Numbered from the stretch's first letter, positions 1 through 9,584 are shown. The stretch is 64,000 nucleotides of DNA from JBBDQZ01 sp040905705 (GCA_040905705.1 JBBDQZ010000050.1:36442-100441); one strand, 5' to 3'. Made by a program: numbers and translations. The notes: a model not told the origin generated them from the sequence alone.

Positions 1-50
1 GCTTTAGGAGTGAATCCCCGCCTTATTCAGTGATTCATAACTATTCGCCC

Positions 51-72
51 TTCACACAAGCCGTTGTGTGAA
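51..72. other. Perfect 9-bp inverted repeat upstream of dapB
   Basis: TTCACACAA and TTGTGTGAA are separated by GCCG. The element could be an operator or the end of an upstream transcript. No U-run follows, so an intrinsic terminator is unlikely. Nothing else recognisable is seen in the 245 bases before dapB. Confidence 0.35.
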
Positions 73-245
73 ACCGTCGTGATACTCGTCAGGATGGCTG
101 TTAACCTGAAATATCTAAGAACTATTGAGCAAATTTAACTGTATCGAACCGGGCGAGCCGGCTATGCCGTTTTGGCAAATTTCGACAAATACGGTTCACG
201 GGCTTCAAAAATAGAAACAAGTATCACGAATACGGATCATCCATC

Positions 246-986
246 ATGAATATCGCACTGCTTGGCAAGGGAAAGACAGGAGGAGAAGTGCTTCGGCTGG
301 CCCGGAACCGTTCCGATGTATCGGTAACGGTATTCGACCGGGAACATCCGCCTGAGCGTTCGCGTCTTGCCGGCCATGATGTGATTATCTCTTTTTTGCC
401 CGGAGAGCCGTTTCAGGCGGCTATACCGGAATTGCTCGCCTCCCGGATTCCGGTTGTCACCGGTTCAACAGGCTTTGAATGGCCCGGAGGCAGGGAAGCC
501 TTTTCCCGTCAGCTCAAAGATGCCGGGCTGACCTGGGTGCATGCCAATAATTTCAGCCTGGGTATGAATCTTGTGCATGAAATGATCAAAATTCTCGGTA
601 TGGCCGGCGAGTTATATGACGATTTTGAATTTTCTCTGCATGAAGTGCATCATAAAAAGAAGAAAGATGCGCCAAGCGGCACCGCACTGACCTGGAAGGA
701 GTGGCTGGACCAGCCGGTCGAGATCACCTCCGAACGAACCGGAGATGTAATCGGCGATCACGCATTGACACTTGTTACGCCGTTTGAACATATCCGGGTT
801 TCCCATTCGGCACGTGACCGGCAAATTTTCGCCTCCGGCGCGCTCTGGACGGCAAAACAGGTCCTGGCCGGTATCGGGGACATGGAGCCCGGCCTGTATG
901 ATATTCAGCAGATTGCATTGCACAAATTGTGGAAGGAAGCGCGTGCATCGGCACCGCGTATCAATCACATGGAAGAAAACAGATGA
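246..986 (+). CDS. dapB: 4-hydroxy-tetrahydrodipicolinate reductase
   Basis: This enzyme reduces 4-hydroxy-tetrahydrodipicolinate to tetrahydrodipicolinate with NAD(P)H, in the diaminopimelate branch that supplies lysine and peptidoglycan. The 246-residue protein opens with a Rossmann strand and a glycine-rich loop GKGKTGGEV, a variant of the usual GxxGxMG. In mid-protein it carries the family signature EVHHKKKKDAPSGTAL, which holds the catalytic His and the substrate-binding Lys. Its length suits the short DapB form. The gene starts at ATG 246 and is followed after 19 nt by dapA, so the two are probably cotranscribed. The function is clear from the signature and the neighbours dapA and dapD. 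Confidence 0.95.
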   Translation: MNIALLGKGKTGGEVLRLARNRSDVSVTVFDREHPPERSRLAGHDVIISFLPGEPFQAAIPELLASRIPVVTGSTGFEWPGGREAFSRQLKDAGLTWVHANNFSLGMNLVHEMIKILGMAGELYDDFEFSLHEVHHKKKKDAPSGTALTWKEWLDQPVEITSERTGDVIGDHALTLVTPFEHIRVSHSARDRQIFASGALWTAKQVLAGIGDMEPGLYDIQQIALHKLWKEARASAPRINHMEENR

Positions 987-1005
987 ATCACAATTTTTTA
1001 TAAAG

Positions 1006-1926
1006 ATGAAAACCTTTGATAGCAGTTTAAACAACCCTTTGTGGACCGCGATGATCACACCGATGACGGCGTCAGGCGAGCCCGATCTGGCCGCAATGGA
1101 GCGGCTGCTTCGCGACCAGGAAGTGGCAGGGAACGGTGTGCTGATTCTCGGAAGCACCGGAGAGGCACTGAATCTGGTTGATTCGGAGCGGCGGCAAGTC
1201 GTTGAGTTGACCACCTCGCTGAACCTTGACATTCCGGTCATGGCAGGGGTGGGTGGCCACAGCCTGCCTGATGTGATGTCCTGGCTCACTTATCTGGAAG
1301 ATAAAAAGATCGATGCCTATCTGATGGTGACTCCGCTTTATGCAAAACCGGGTCCAGAGGGACAATATCACTGGTTCAAAACACTGATGGATTTTGTGAG
1401 CCGTCCGGTGATGGTCTATAATATTCCGGGCCGGACCGGCACGGCGCTTCATCTGAATGCCGTAGAGCGCCTCCGGGATCACCGGAACTTCTGGGCTATC
1501 AAAGAGGCGAGCGGGTCCGTGTCGGATTTTTGCGAGTACAAGGCGAATGCCGGGGAAGTGATTTTGTACAGTGGAGATGATGCCATGTTGCCTGAATTTG
1601 CTCCTCATGGTGCTATTGGTGCGGTATCTGTGGCCGGTAATGTATGGCCGGAAGCGACACGGTTGTACAGCGAAATGGCCGTAAACTCGGAGTTAACAAA
1701 AAAGGATCTCGATTTCTGGAAGAAAGTAAGCAAATCCCTGTTTGTTGCCTCCAACCCTGTTCCTGTTAAAGCGCTGATGTATACCGACGGCAGAATCACC
1801 TCTCCCGAGGTTCGCCTGCCTCTGCACCGCGATGACATGCATTCGCTTGATGATGTATGTGAAATATCCCGCCAGGTTTCAGTTTGGCACAAGAAGAAAT
1901 TACAGGCGGGTGTTGCGATCGGGTAG
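1006..1926 (+). CDS. dapA: 4-hydroxy-tetrahydrodipicolinate synthase
   Basis: DapA condenses pyruvate with aspartate semialdehyde, the committed step of lysine/diaminopimelate synthesis. The 306-residue TIM barrel shows GSTGEALNL near residue 45, YNIPGRTG with the catalytic Tyr and the carboxylate-binding Arg, and AIKEASGS with the Schiff-base Lys. The frame stays open upstream to 772, inside dapB, but homology begins only at MKTFDSSLNN, so ATG 1006 is taken as the start. It lies 19 nt after the dapB stop. Feedback sensitivity to lysine cannot be judged from sequence alone. Confidence 0.95.
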   Translation: MKTFDSSLNNPLWTAMITPMTASGEPDLAAMERLLRDQEVAGNGVLILGSTGEALNLVDSERRQVVELTTSLNLDIPVMAGVGGHSLPDVMSWLTYLEDKKIDAYLMVTPLYAKPGPEGQYHWFKTLMDFVSRPVMVYNIPGRTGTALHLNAVERLRDHRNFWAIKEASGSVSDFCEYKANAGEVILYSGDDAMLPEFAPHGAIGAVSVAGNVWPEATRLYSEMAVNSELTKKDLDFWKKVSKSLFVASNPVPVKALMYTDGRITSPEVRLPLHRDDMHSLDDVCEISRQVSVWHKKKLQAGVAIG

Positions 1927-2157
1927 CAGCTGACAAGGTTAAATGACTACCAGGTGGCTTCCCGGCGTTCATACCCACGAGCCGGCTGTCGACGGCCACG
2001 GAATCCGGCAGGAACCGCGGTTTATACTCCTTTTGCTTTTTCCAACTGATGGCTGGTGTGCGTATCTTTACTATTCAGAACAAGCGGCTGAAACGATAAC
2101 TATATGGCTGCGACGTTTATATTGAAGAAGTCTATACAGAGAAATGGGTTTATACAG

Positions 2158-2165
2158 TAAGTTTG
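2158..2165 (+). promoter_or_regulatory. Possible -7 element before dapD
   Basis: TAAGTTTG matches the Bacteroidota-type TAnnTTTG element 17 nt before the dapD start codon. No convincing -33 element is seen at the right distance, so this is weak. Confidence 0.3.
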
Positions 2166-2181
2166 AAACGAATATATATTT

Positions 2182-2925
2182 ATGAGTGACTGGAAATCAG
2201 TTCTTCAGGATCTGGAGAACGGGAAAATAAGAAGTGCCGTCAAGGAAAACGGAACATGGCAGGCCAATACCCAGGTCAAAATAGCAATCCTCGAAGCTTT
2301 CAAAGCCGGAGAAATGATCGAGCACAAGGAGTTTGTGGACAAGCACAACCTGCTTCCTCAGAAATTTTCATTGGGAAGGAATGTACGGGTGGTTCCGGGG
2401 GGAACGTCGGTTCGTTCGGGTTCCTATATCGCCTCCGGGGTCATTATTATGCCACCGTCTTATGTAAATGTTGGGGCTTATGTGGATGAAGGAACCATGA
2501 TCGATTCGCACGTGCTGGTCGGCTCCTGTGCACAAATCGGGAAAAGGGTTCATTTGTCGGCCGGAGTGCAGATCGGAGGAGTACTGGAACCGGTCAATCA
2601 GTCACCTGTTATAGTGGAAGATCATGTTTTTGTCGGTGCCGGAGCGGTTTTGGTGGAAGGCGTACAGATCTTGAACGGGGCCGTTATTGCGCCTGGTGTA
2701 GTACTTTCACAGGGGGTACCGGTGTATGATTGTGTCCATGAACGCAAGCTGGAACGTGGTGAACCGATTCCGGAATTTGCGGTTGTTGTGGGCGGCACCC
2801 GTCCGGTATCCGAGCGGCTGGAGTGGGCGATGAAGTCGGGATTCCAGATGAATTGTGCCTTGATCATCAAATACCGGGATGAAAAAAGCGATGCATCCCT
2901 TGCCCTGGAAGATACACTGAGATGA
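2182..2925 (+). CDS. dapD: Tetrahydrodipicolinate N-succinyltransferase
   Basis: DapD transfers a succinyl group from succinyl-CoA to tetrahydrodipicolinate, the first step of the succinylase route to diaminopimelate. The 247-residue protein has a short helical N-terminus followed by left-handed beta-helix hexapeptide repeats. These include VRVVPGGTSVRSGSYIASG and YVNVGAYVDEGTMIDSHVLV, and QIGGVLEP is diagnostic of the DapD family. Acetyl-type DapH is unlikely because the family-specific segments match DapD. The 255-base gap from dapA holds a possible -7 element, so dapD may have its own promoter. It is followed by an aminotransferase that fits the next pathway step. Confidence 0.93.
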   Translation: MSDWKSVLQDLENGKIRSAVKENGTWQANTQVKIAILEAFKAGEMIEHKEFVDKHNLLPQKFSLGRNVRVVPGGTSVRSGSYIASGVIIMPPSYVNVGAYVDEGTMIDSHVLVGSCAQIGKRVHLSAGVQIGGVLEPVNQSPVIVEDHVFVGAGAVLVEGVQILNGAVIAPGVVLSQGVPVYDCVHERKLERGEPIPEFAVVVGGTRPVSERLEWAMKSGFQMNCALIIKYRDEKSDASLALEDTLR

Positions 2926-3026
2926 TTTTCCTTACCGCGGTTGCAAAGTTTCCATCCGTTTGATATCAAAAATACCGGGTTAATAAATTTTTAATTCCCA
3001 AGTTACCATAGGATCAAAATCGAATC

Positions 3027-4223
3027 ATGATAACTGAAAAAAAACCTGAAATTGAGCCGGCTCAGCGTATGCATACGCTGCCGGAATACGTATTCGGCCG
3101 GCTTAATGCTGAAAAACAACGACGCCGGTCCGAAGGTGTGGATATCATCGATTTCGGAATGGGAAACCCCGATATGCCGGCTTCCCGTGATGCGGTGGAA
3201 AAAATCCGGGAAGTGCTTGAAGATGACAAGGCGCACCGCTACGCCCGTGCGACAGGCATCCCTCATTTACTGCTTGCGGTAGCTGATCACTACGCAAACG
3301 TGTATGGTGTTGAACTGGATTCGGAGAAGGAGATCATTAGCACGATCGGAAGCAAGGAGGGGTTGTCGCATTTATCACTGGCACTGCTGGGTCCCGGCGA
3401 TACCTGTGCGGTACCCGAACCCTATTTCCCGGTGCATATGTGGAGTGCGGTCATTGCGGGGGCCAGGGTAATGAATATTCCTGTTACCAATGATGCCGGC
3501 GAGTTGATTCGTTCACTTGAAGCTCTTGATGAGCCTCCCAAGGTGCTCTTTCTGAATTACCCGCACAACCCGACCGGAACAACGGTGGACATGCCGTTTT
3601 TTGAAAAAATGGTCAAATGGTGCCGGAAAGCATCGGTTATCCTGGTTCACGATTTTGCCTATAAAGACATCACCTTTGGGGATTATCGTGCACCGAGTGT
3701 AATGCAGGTTCCTGGAGCAAAGGATATAGCCGTGGAGTTTTTCACGATGAGTAAATCATATAATATGGCCGGATGGCGCTGCGGGTTTTGTGTGGGCAAT
3801 GCTGAAATTATTGCCATGTTGTCACGAATCAAGGCATTCTTTGATTATGGCATGTTCACCCCGATCCAGGTAGCGGCCATTGTTTCCCTGCGCAAAGACC
3901 AGGCGGATGTAAGGGCGGTGGCAAAAAAATACGAAGCCCGCCGTGATGCCCTGACAGACGGACTTGCACGAGCCGGCTGGCATGTGCCGCTCGAGCGTGG
4001 GGCCATGTTTATTTGGGCGCCGATACCGGAACCGTTTCGCAAGATGGGCTCGTATCGGTTTGCGGAATGGCTGCTTGATGAAGCCGAGGTGTTGGTGACC
4101 CCCGGAACCGGATTCGGTGAGGCGGGTGAAGGGTACGTACGGATGAGTCTCGTCGAGAATACCCACAGGATCCGCCAGGCTACCCGTCAGATCCATCGAG
4201 CGATCCGCCGGGGTGCGGATTAA
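3027..4223 (+). CDS. Class I/II aminotransferase, probable DapC role
   Basis: This is a 398-residue fold-type I PLP aminotransferase of the AlaC/aspartate aminotransferase group. FLNYPHNPTGT supplies the PLP-binding Asn, VHDFAYKDI the Asp that contacts the pyridine nitrogen, and SKSYNMAGWRCGF the Schiff-base Lys. A C-terminal RMSLVEN segment carries the carboxylate-binding Arg. By sequence alone it could be an alanine aminotransferase. Its place directly after dapB, dapA and dapD suggests that it performs, or also performs, the N-succinyl-L,L-diaminopimelate transamination (DapC). It runs convergently into the next gene, with only 38 nt between the stop codons. Confidence 0.85.
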   Translation: MITEKKPEIEPAQRMHTLPEYVFGRLNAEKQRRRSEGVDIIDFGMGNPDMPASRDAVEKIREVLEDDKAHRYARATGIPHLLLAVADHYANVYGVELDSEKEIISTIGSKEGLSHLSLALLGPGDTCAVPEPYFPVHMWSAVIAGARVMNIPVTNDAGELIRSLEALDEPPKVLFLNYPHNPTGTTVDMPFFEKMVKWCRKASVILVHDFAYKDITFGDYRAPSVMQVPGAKDIAVEFFTMSKSYNMAGWRCGFCVGNAEIIAMLSRIKAFFDYGMFTPIQVAAIVSLRKDQADVRAVAKKYEARRDALTDGLARAGWHVPLERGAMFIWAPIPEPFRKMGSYRFAEWLLDEAEVLVTPGTGFGEAGEGYVRMSLVENTHRIRQATRQIHRAIRRGAD

Positions 4224-4261
4224 CGAACCAAGCAAACGTACTCTGCATCCGGGCGTATTGA

Positions 4262-6067
4262 TCAGGCGACTACCGGTTCTGTTTCAAACAGCTGATCGAG
4301 GCGCGCCTGCTCCCGATCCGTTGCTTCGGCCAGAGAAGCCAGATTTTCATTATCGTAAGAATCCCCTGCAGCAATTTCCCGGCAGTATGCAATACTTTCG
4401 GCCAGGTTGTCCCGCAGTGTATGCAGCCGCTTTACGGCTTTGGCATTCGAAAAATCGGTCTGTTCCAGCTGTTGTGCAATATAATCCACATACATTGCCA
4501 TCTCCTTGGCAAACATGTGAGGACGATGTGCGGGAACGAGCGATTCATTGCGGCCGTAGATATGGTCAACCATCTCCCGTAAACTGTATGTGCGGTTGAA
4601 CCAGGCCATGTTGGGGCCGGGACACACGGCCTGCGGTCCGCGTTCCTCCTTGAGGAGGCCGAGCGAGATCAAGGCACCATTTCCGAGATGGTCACACAGA
4701 CAGGTCTTCTCCAGTATCTCCGAGCGCTGCTTGCTTTTCTCGTCTTCTCCGATGTCGGCCCGGTTGATCTGATCGATTTTCATGATCTGGTATTGAGTTG
4801 AGGCCGTACAGATTGGGTTTTCGGTAAACTCGGTGTTGGATTGCAAAAAACCTTTGGGGCATGGCGAGCCGGGCTTGTCCGTTTTTGAATGCTCCCGGGT
4901 CCACTGCTCTGATCCGGAGCGGCGCACATTGTTGAAGGGCACCCCGAGTGGCGATACCCCACTCAGATACAGATCCTCTTCCCCGGCTTCAGCCAGCAGT
5001 TTTCGTGTGGCGGTATCCACCGCAGTGGCTTCCGGTACCAGCAGGAAGGGGGTTCCCCAGCCGGTTTTATCCATCTTGTATACTTCCCGAAGCCGACGGC
5101 TTTCCCCGTTGGTTCCGATGCCGCCCTGGACGGTGATCAGCGGTTGTTCCAGTTCGGCCGCTTCGGGATAATCCCATCCCATTCCTTCATAGAAAGAACG
5201 GATCATAGGTTGAAAAGTCTCTTTGAGCTGATTTTTTTTTTCCATGAATTCCTTCAGGATGATCGGCATAAGCTGGCCGTCGGATGCAAAGGCATGGCCG
5301 CCGCAATTCAGGCCAGACTCGATACGGAACTCGGCGACTTCAAGCCCTTTTTTGGCAAGGAATTTCCCCTGAATCAGTGCCGACCGGAAATCGCTCACCT
5401 TGAGCACGATTTTCTTTTTCAGTTCTCCGGTTGTATCCCGGTAAAAATCACGGAATTCGGACATATACTGGTACAGGCGCGGATTGAAGCCGGCAGAGAG
5501 GATCACCGATGAACGAAGATTGCTATTGGCGAAACCGCGAAAAGCTGCGCTGGCATCACTGAATTCACTGCTCAATGGCCGGCCGTCGCTGTTGTTGAGG
5601 AGCCGGTCGACTTTGGCCATAATATTTACATCGATGGAACCGGGTTTCATGAGACGGGTCAGAGTTTCTTCCAGTGACTGGCGTTCAAAAGAGGGTGCCA
5701 TAGCCGTCAGCTGATGCCATGATTCCTTCAGGAAAGAAGTATCCGGGAGCATCTCGAAAAATTTGGCCTTGTCGTTTTCCGTGAAGAAAGGCTGGGTTCG
5801 TATGGTTTCAAACTTCTGCCGAACCACCTCTTCAACGGTGTTCAGATAGGCTGTGATACGACGTGCACGGCCGTCTTCGGCATTCCGGGGAATGCTCTGA
5901 AAGGGCAAATCGTACATTTGTGCATAAAACTTTCGAATTTTCTCGACCAGCAGGTCGTCCACAATGGAGATGACCGAATCGATGCCGAAAGGCGCAACCC
6001 GAATGGGAGTGTCAATAGAGTGTCCGGTTCCCATGACCGGAATATGAAATGCGTGTAGATAAGTCAT
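4262..6067 (-). CDS. Conserved 601-residue protein of unknown function
   Basis: I recognise no named family, although proteins beginning like this one (HIPVMGTGHSIDTPIRVAPFGIDSV) seem to recur in Bacteroidota as hypothetical proteins. No signal peptide or membrane segment is visible, so it is probably cytosolic. Mid-protein VQGGIGTNGE resembles the glycine-rich phosphate-binding loop of FMN TIM-barrel enzymes such as nitronate monooxygenases. The C-terminal half has clustered cysteines (GSPCPKGFL, ENPICTAST, KTCLCDHLGNGAL, QAVCPGPN) and an earlier LNCGGHAF. They look like metal or Fe-S ligands. The gene stands alone, convergent with the aminotransferase gene. Codon use resembles the neighbouring genes, so the ORF is real, but the function is open. 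Confidence 0.75.
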   Translation of the reverse strand: MTYLHAFHIPVMGTGHSIDTPIRVAPFGIDSVISIVDDLLVEKIRKFYAQMYDLPFQSIPRNAEDGRARRITAYLNTVEEVVRQKFETIRTQPFFTENDKAKFFEMLPDTSFLKESWHQLTAMAPSFERQSLEETLTRLMKPGSIDVNIMAKVDRLLNNSDGRPLSSEFSDASAAFRGFANSNLRSSVILSAGFNPRLYQYMSEFRDFYRDTTGELKKKIVLKVSDFRSALIQGKFLAKKGLEVAEFRIESGLNCGGHAFASDGQLMPIILKEFMEKKNQLKETFQPMIRSFYEGMGWDYPEAAELEQPLITVQGGIGTNGESRRLREVYKMDKTGWGTPFLLVPEATAVDTATRKLLAEAGEEDLYLSGVSPLGVPFNNVRRSGSEQWTREHSKTDKPGSPCPKGFLQSNTEFTENPICTASTQYQIMKIDQINRADIGEDEKSKQRSEILEKTCLCDHLGNGALISLGLLKEERGPQAVCPGPNMAWFNRTYSLREMVDHIYGRNESLVPAHRPHMFAKEMAMYVDYIAQQLEQTDFSNAKAVKRLHTLRDNLAESIAYCREIAAGDSYDNENLASLAEATDREQARLDQLFETEPVVA

Positions 6068-6681
6068 AAAAAGAGGAGATCACAATTAAATAATGCAGGA
6101 TCGTGTTGCCGGAAAAAAATGTTTGAAAAAAGTTAAAATAAGCCAATCAGGTAAACAATGACATCTACGGTAATTCATCCTGCCAGATACCTGCCGAAGT
6201 CCCATGGTTTACATAAATACAGTGATACAAATCTGTGAGACTTTCCTGTCATATACCTGATACTATCAACAGGATACGAATAATTTTTACCACTGACCAC
6301 AGGAAAGTGAGAAATTGATAAAAAAAAGAAACCTAATATCTTCCAGGTGTTGAAATGTTGCTCATAAACCTGTTTCTCTTCTCTCTCAACTTTCTCTATT
6401 TCACCCACTCCATAATAAAATGGAGAGAATCATCGTGCCATTTAATCTTTAAAAGTTGCAAGGAGTATAAAAAAAATGCCGATCGTGTCTTTAAAACTTT
6501 TTGGAGAGGACAATCTACATACATATTTTTACGAGTTCACGTAACATGCAAATTCAAAACCTACTCCAATGACAAATAGAAGCGTAACGAATACTTATGC
6601 TTACAGGCAATCAACGGTTGGAGTCATCAAAAGGCCTGTTTTTGTATGCACCGATATAATATCCAGAAAATAACCACTGCT
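6068..6681. other. AT-rich intergenic stretch without recognisable gene
   Basis: These 614 bases are markedly richer in A and T than the flanking genes. Short ORFs occur on both strands, but their composition is not protein-like (runs of Phe, Leu and Lys) and they show no conserved motif. I see no RNA gene or clear promoter here. The stretch must hold the divergent promoters of the flanking genes. Confidence 0.5.
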
Positions 6682-7863
6682 ATGAACTCAACAAAAAATC
6701 TGATGATTTTTGTGATGATGTCCTGCGTTTTGCTCGCTTGTAGTTCCGAACAGGATTCGGAACCGATGATGATGGAAAGCGGAGCCTATTTTCCCATGTC
6801 CACACAAAATCTGGAGCTGGTAACCTCGAATGCCCAGAATTTCTACGTACAAACGGTAGTCGAGGGAATGAACGTACCTTGGGGTATGGCTTTTCTGCCG
6901 GATGGCCGTGTATTGATTACCGAACGTTCGGGCAGTATTCATATCGTCGAGAATGGCGAACTCCGCGAAGAGCCCCTTCAAAATGCTCCTGAAGCGGTTG
7001 ACGGGGGACAGGGAGGGATGCTGGACATTGTGCTTCATCCCGATTATGATGAAAACGGATGGATTTACGTCTCTTATTCCCGCAATGTGAATGGCGGCAG
7101 AAACACGGTCTTGTCCCGAATGCGGCTGGATGGCTATGCTTTTACGGATGTGGAAGAGATATATGTTCCTGCCCAGGGCTTTTCCAGTGGCAGCCATTTC
7201 GGTGGCCGTATTACCTTTGATGATGATCGATATGTGTATATGTCGATCGGTGACCGGGGCAACCGGGACCTGGCCCAGGACCTTTCCGTATATAACTCGA
7301 TGGTTTTGCGGCTTCATGACGACGGATCGGTTCCATCCGATAATCCGTTTGTGAATGATGAAGACGCTCTGTCCGAGATCTATTCTTACGGGCATCGAAA
7401 CATCCAGGGTATGCAACTGCATCCGGAAACCCGGATGGTGTGGTCTCATGAACATGGCCCGCGGGGCGGGGATGAAGTCAATATCGTCCGGCCCGGGCGC
7501 AATTACGGTTGGCCGGAAATAACATACGGTATCAATTACGATGGAAGCACCATCACATCAGACACGGCCAGAGCCGGTATGGAACAACCGCTGCTGTACT
7601 GGAGGCCATCTATTGCACCATCCGGGTTGGCCATCGTGGCAAGCGACCGGTATCCAGGCTGGTCGGGCAATACACTTCTGGCAGGCGCTTTGTCGCCCCA
7701 GTATCTCCATCGTGTAGAACTGAATGGTGAGGAAGTGGTTACCCAGGAGGAACTGCTTCCGGGCATCGGGCGGATCAGGGATGTTCGCGTAGCTCCGGAC
7801 GGGTATATCTATTTGTCCGCCGAACATCCCGGTATCATTTACCGGTTGATTCCGGCTGAATAA
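6682..7863 (+). CDS. PQQ-dependent sugar dehydrogenase family lipoprotein
   Basis: This belongs to the soluble glucose/L-sorbosone dehydrogenase beta-propeller family (YliI/Asd type), enzymes that oxidise aldose sugars with PQQ in the cell envelope. From ATG 6682 the protein has 393 residues and starts with a lipoprotein signal, MNSTKNLMIFVMMSCVLLAC. The lipobox Cys is residue 20, so it should be membrane-anchored outside the cytoplasm. Family motifs are ITERSGSIHIVENG, DGGQGGMLDIVLHP, GGRITFDDDRYVYMSIGDRG, YGHRNIQGMQLHP and GPRGGDEVNIVRPGRNYGWP. An upstream in-frame ATG at 6646 would bury the signal peptide, so I prefer 6682. The natural substrate is unknown. The rml operon follows, but no functional link is evident. 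Confidence 0.85.
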   Translation: MNSTKNLMIFVMMSCVLLACSSEQDSEPMMMESGAYFPMSTQNLELVTSNAQNFYVQTVVEGMNVPWGMAFLPDGRVLITERSGSIHIVENGELREEPLQNAPEAVDGGQGGMLDIVLHPDYDENGWIYVSYSRNVNGGRNTVLSRMRLDGYAFTDVEEIYVPAQGFSSGSHFGGRITFDDDRYVYMSIGDRGNRDLAQDLSVYNSMVLRLHDDGSVPSDNPFVNDEDALSEIYSYGHRNIQGMQLHPETRMVWSHEHGPRGGDEVNIVRPGRNYGWPEITYGINYDGSTITSDTARAGMEQPLLYWRPSIAPSGLAIVASDRYPGWSGNTLLAGALSPQYLHRVELNGEEVVTQEELLPGIGRIRDVRVAPDGYIYLSAEHPGIIYRLIPAE

Positions 7864-7943
7864 CCCCGGCAAAGCAGTAATCGGCATTTCGGATTCCCTT
7901 CCGCTTCCACTACCACTATCACAGCCAACTGTATACAAACTCT

Positions 7944-8672
7944 ATGAAAGGCGTTGTTCTTGCCGGCGGGACCGGTTCCCGGCTTTATCCCCTGACCAAA
8001 GTGACCAACAAGCATTTGTTGCCGGTTGGGTCCATGCCAATGATCTATTATCCCATCGGTAAGCTGACGGGTGCCGGAATAAAGGAGATTCTCATCGTAA
8101 CCGGAACGGAACATATGGGTGATGTGGTAAGCTTGTTGGGATCGGGCAAGGATTTCGGGTGCCGGTTTACATATAAGGTACAGGATGAAGCCGGCGGTAT
8201 TGCCCAGGCGCTCGGCCTGGCCGAGAACTTTGCAAGCGGGGATGCGGTTACGGTCATTCTGGGAGACAATATTTTTGAGGATGATCTGAATGAGGCGGTC
8301 TCCGCATACCCGGGAAGCGGGGCCAGTATCATGCTGAAAGCCGTGGAGGATCCGACCCGGTACGGAGTCGCTGAACTGGAGGGGGATCGTATTGTGGGTA
8401 TTGAGGAAAAACCCGGAAAGCCGAAATCAAATCTTTGTGTGACAGGGGTTTACATGTATGATGCACGGGTGTTTGACTATATCCGTACACTCAAACCGTC
8501 CGGCCGCGGAGAACTTGAAATTACCGATGTAAATAACCAGTATATCCGTGAAAACAAGATGAAATACAGCGTGATGAAAGGATGGTGGACCGATGCCGGC
8601 ACTCCTGAATCACTGCGCCGGGCTAATGAACTGATGCACCGCTCGGAGCAACCACCCTCAACCAGGCAATAG
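7944..8672 (+). CDS. rmlA: Glucose-1-phosphate thymidylyltransferase, short form
   Basis: RmlA makes dTDP-glucose from dTTP and glucose-1-phosphate, the entry step to dTDP-L-rhamnose for surface polysaccharides. The 242-residue protein begins MKGVVLAGGTGSRLYPLT, the nucleotide-binding signature with its Arg. It also has KHLLPVGSMPMIYYP, the metal-site region VILGDNIFEDD, IEEKPGKPKS, and WWTDAGTPESL near the end. At 242 residues it is shorter than the roughly 290-residue E. coli enzyme and lacks the usual C-terminal extension, as in other short RmlA forms. One base separates its stop from the rmlD start, so the genes are cotranscribed and probably translationally coupled. Confidence 0.93.
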   Translation: MKGVVLAGGTGSRLYPLTKVTNKHLLPVGSMPMIYYPIGKLTGAGIKEILIVTGTEHMGDVVSLLGSGKDFGCRFTYKVQDEAGGIAQALGLAENFASGDAVTVILGDNIFEDDLNEAVSAYPGSGASIMLKAVEDPTRYGVAELEGDRIVGIEEKPGKPKSNLCVTGVYMYDARVFDYIRTLKPSGRGELEITDVNNQYIRENKMKYSVMKGWWTDAGTPESLRRANELMHRSEQPPSTRQ

Positions 8673-8673
8673 T

Positions 8674-9570
8674 GTGAGCAATACAACACTTCACAACAAC
8701 AAGTGGCTTGTACTCGGGGCATCCGGGCAGCTTGGCCGTGAGTGGTGTTTTTACCTGGAACAGGAGGGCATTGATTACCACGGATTGACCCGGGATCAGC
8801 TGGACATCACCAGGCCTCGGCAAATTCGAAAAACACTGGACAACCTGGTACCGGATGTTATCGTAAATTGCAGTGCTTACACACACGTAGACAAAGCCGA
8901 AGATGAGCGGGTCCGGGCCGAGCAGGTCAATGCTGTTGCTGTTGGGGAACTGGCGAAGATCAGCGCTGATCGTAATATACTGTTGATACATTATTCGACC
9001 GATTACGTATTTCCGGGTGCTCTGAAACATCGAAAGCTTTATCCTGACGGTTACCCCGAAACTTGTCCGGCCGATCCGGTGAACTGGTATGGACACACAA
9101 AATGGCAGGGTGAGGAGGCTGTTCGCAGGGCCTCCGGCCGCCACCTGATCATCCGGGTTTCCTGGTTGTGCGGCAGGGTTGGAAATAATTTCGTTCATAC
9201 GATGTTGCAGCTATCCCGTGAGCGGGATCATGTAAAGGTGGTCGATGATCAGTTGGGATGTCCGTCGTTTACACGGCCGGTTGTCATCAACACCCGGGCG
9301 TTGGTCGAATATTTTATGAACGGCCAGGAGACCATCCATGTCTCTTCGCAGGGCGAAACGAGCTGGTACGAATTTGCCCGGACGATTTTCCGGCTTGCCG
9401 GAAAAGAGATGGCCGTTGAAGCCATTCCATCGTCGGCCTGGCCGACACGGGCCAAACGTCCGGAGTGGTCCCGGCTCAATATCAAAAGATTGTCGGAGAT
9501 ACCCGGAACTCGTATTTTACCGTGGCAGGAGGAGCTGGAAAAACTGCTTCTTGCCCATAAACCTGTTTAA
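8674..9570 (+). CDS. rmlD: dTDP-4-dehydrorhamnose reductase
   Basis: RmlD carries out the last step of dTDP-L-rhamnose synthesis, reducing dTDP-4-keto-rhamnose with NAD(P)H. The 298-residue SDR protein has LVLGASGQLGREW as its nucleotide-binding loop, VDKAEDE, STDYVFPG, and a YGHTKWQGE segment supplying the Tyr/Lys catalytic pair. The reading frame begins with GTG at 8674, one base after the rmlA stop. No better ATG exists before the Rossmann strand, so GTG is the likely start. Confidence 0.92.
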   Translation: MSNTTLHNNKWLVLGASGQLGREWCFYLEQEGIDYHGLTRDQLDITRPRQIRKTLDNLVPDVIVNCSAYTHVDKAEDERVRAEQVNAVAVGELAKISADRNILLIHYSTDYVFPGALKHRKLYPDGYPETCPADPVNWYGHTKWQGEEAVRRASGRHLIIRVSWLCGRVGNNFVHTMLQLSRERDHVKVVDDQLGCPSFTRPVVINTRALVEYFMNGQETIHVSSQGETSWYEFARTIFRLAGKEMAVEAIPSSAWPTRAKRPEWSRLNIKRLSEIPGTRILPWQEELEKLLLAHKPV

Positions 9571-9584
9571 GTCATTGATGTTGC

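Noticed and set aside
772..1005. N-terminal extension of dapA into dapB
   Set aside because: The extra 78 residues overlap dapB, are Arg/His-rich without family match, and homology begins at ATG 1006.
1943..2125. 60-codon ORF between dapA and dapD
   Set aside because: Composition is atypical, no motif is present, and nothing suggests a start signal.
6175..6579. Two short ORFs in the AT-rich gap before the sugar dehydrogenase
   Set aside because: They overlap on opposite strands and consist mostly of AT-rich codons with no recognisable domain.
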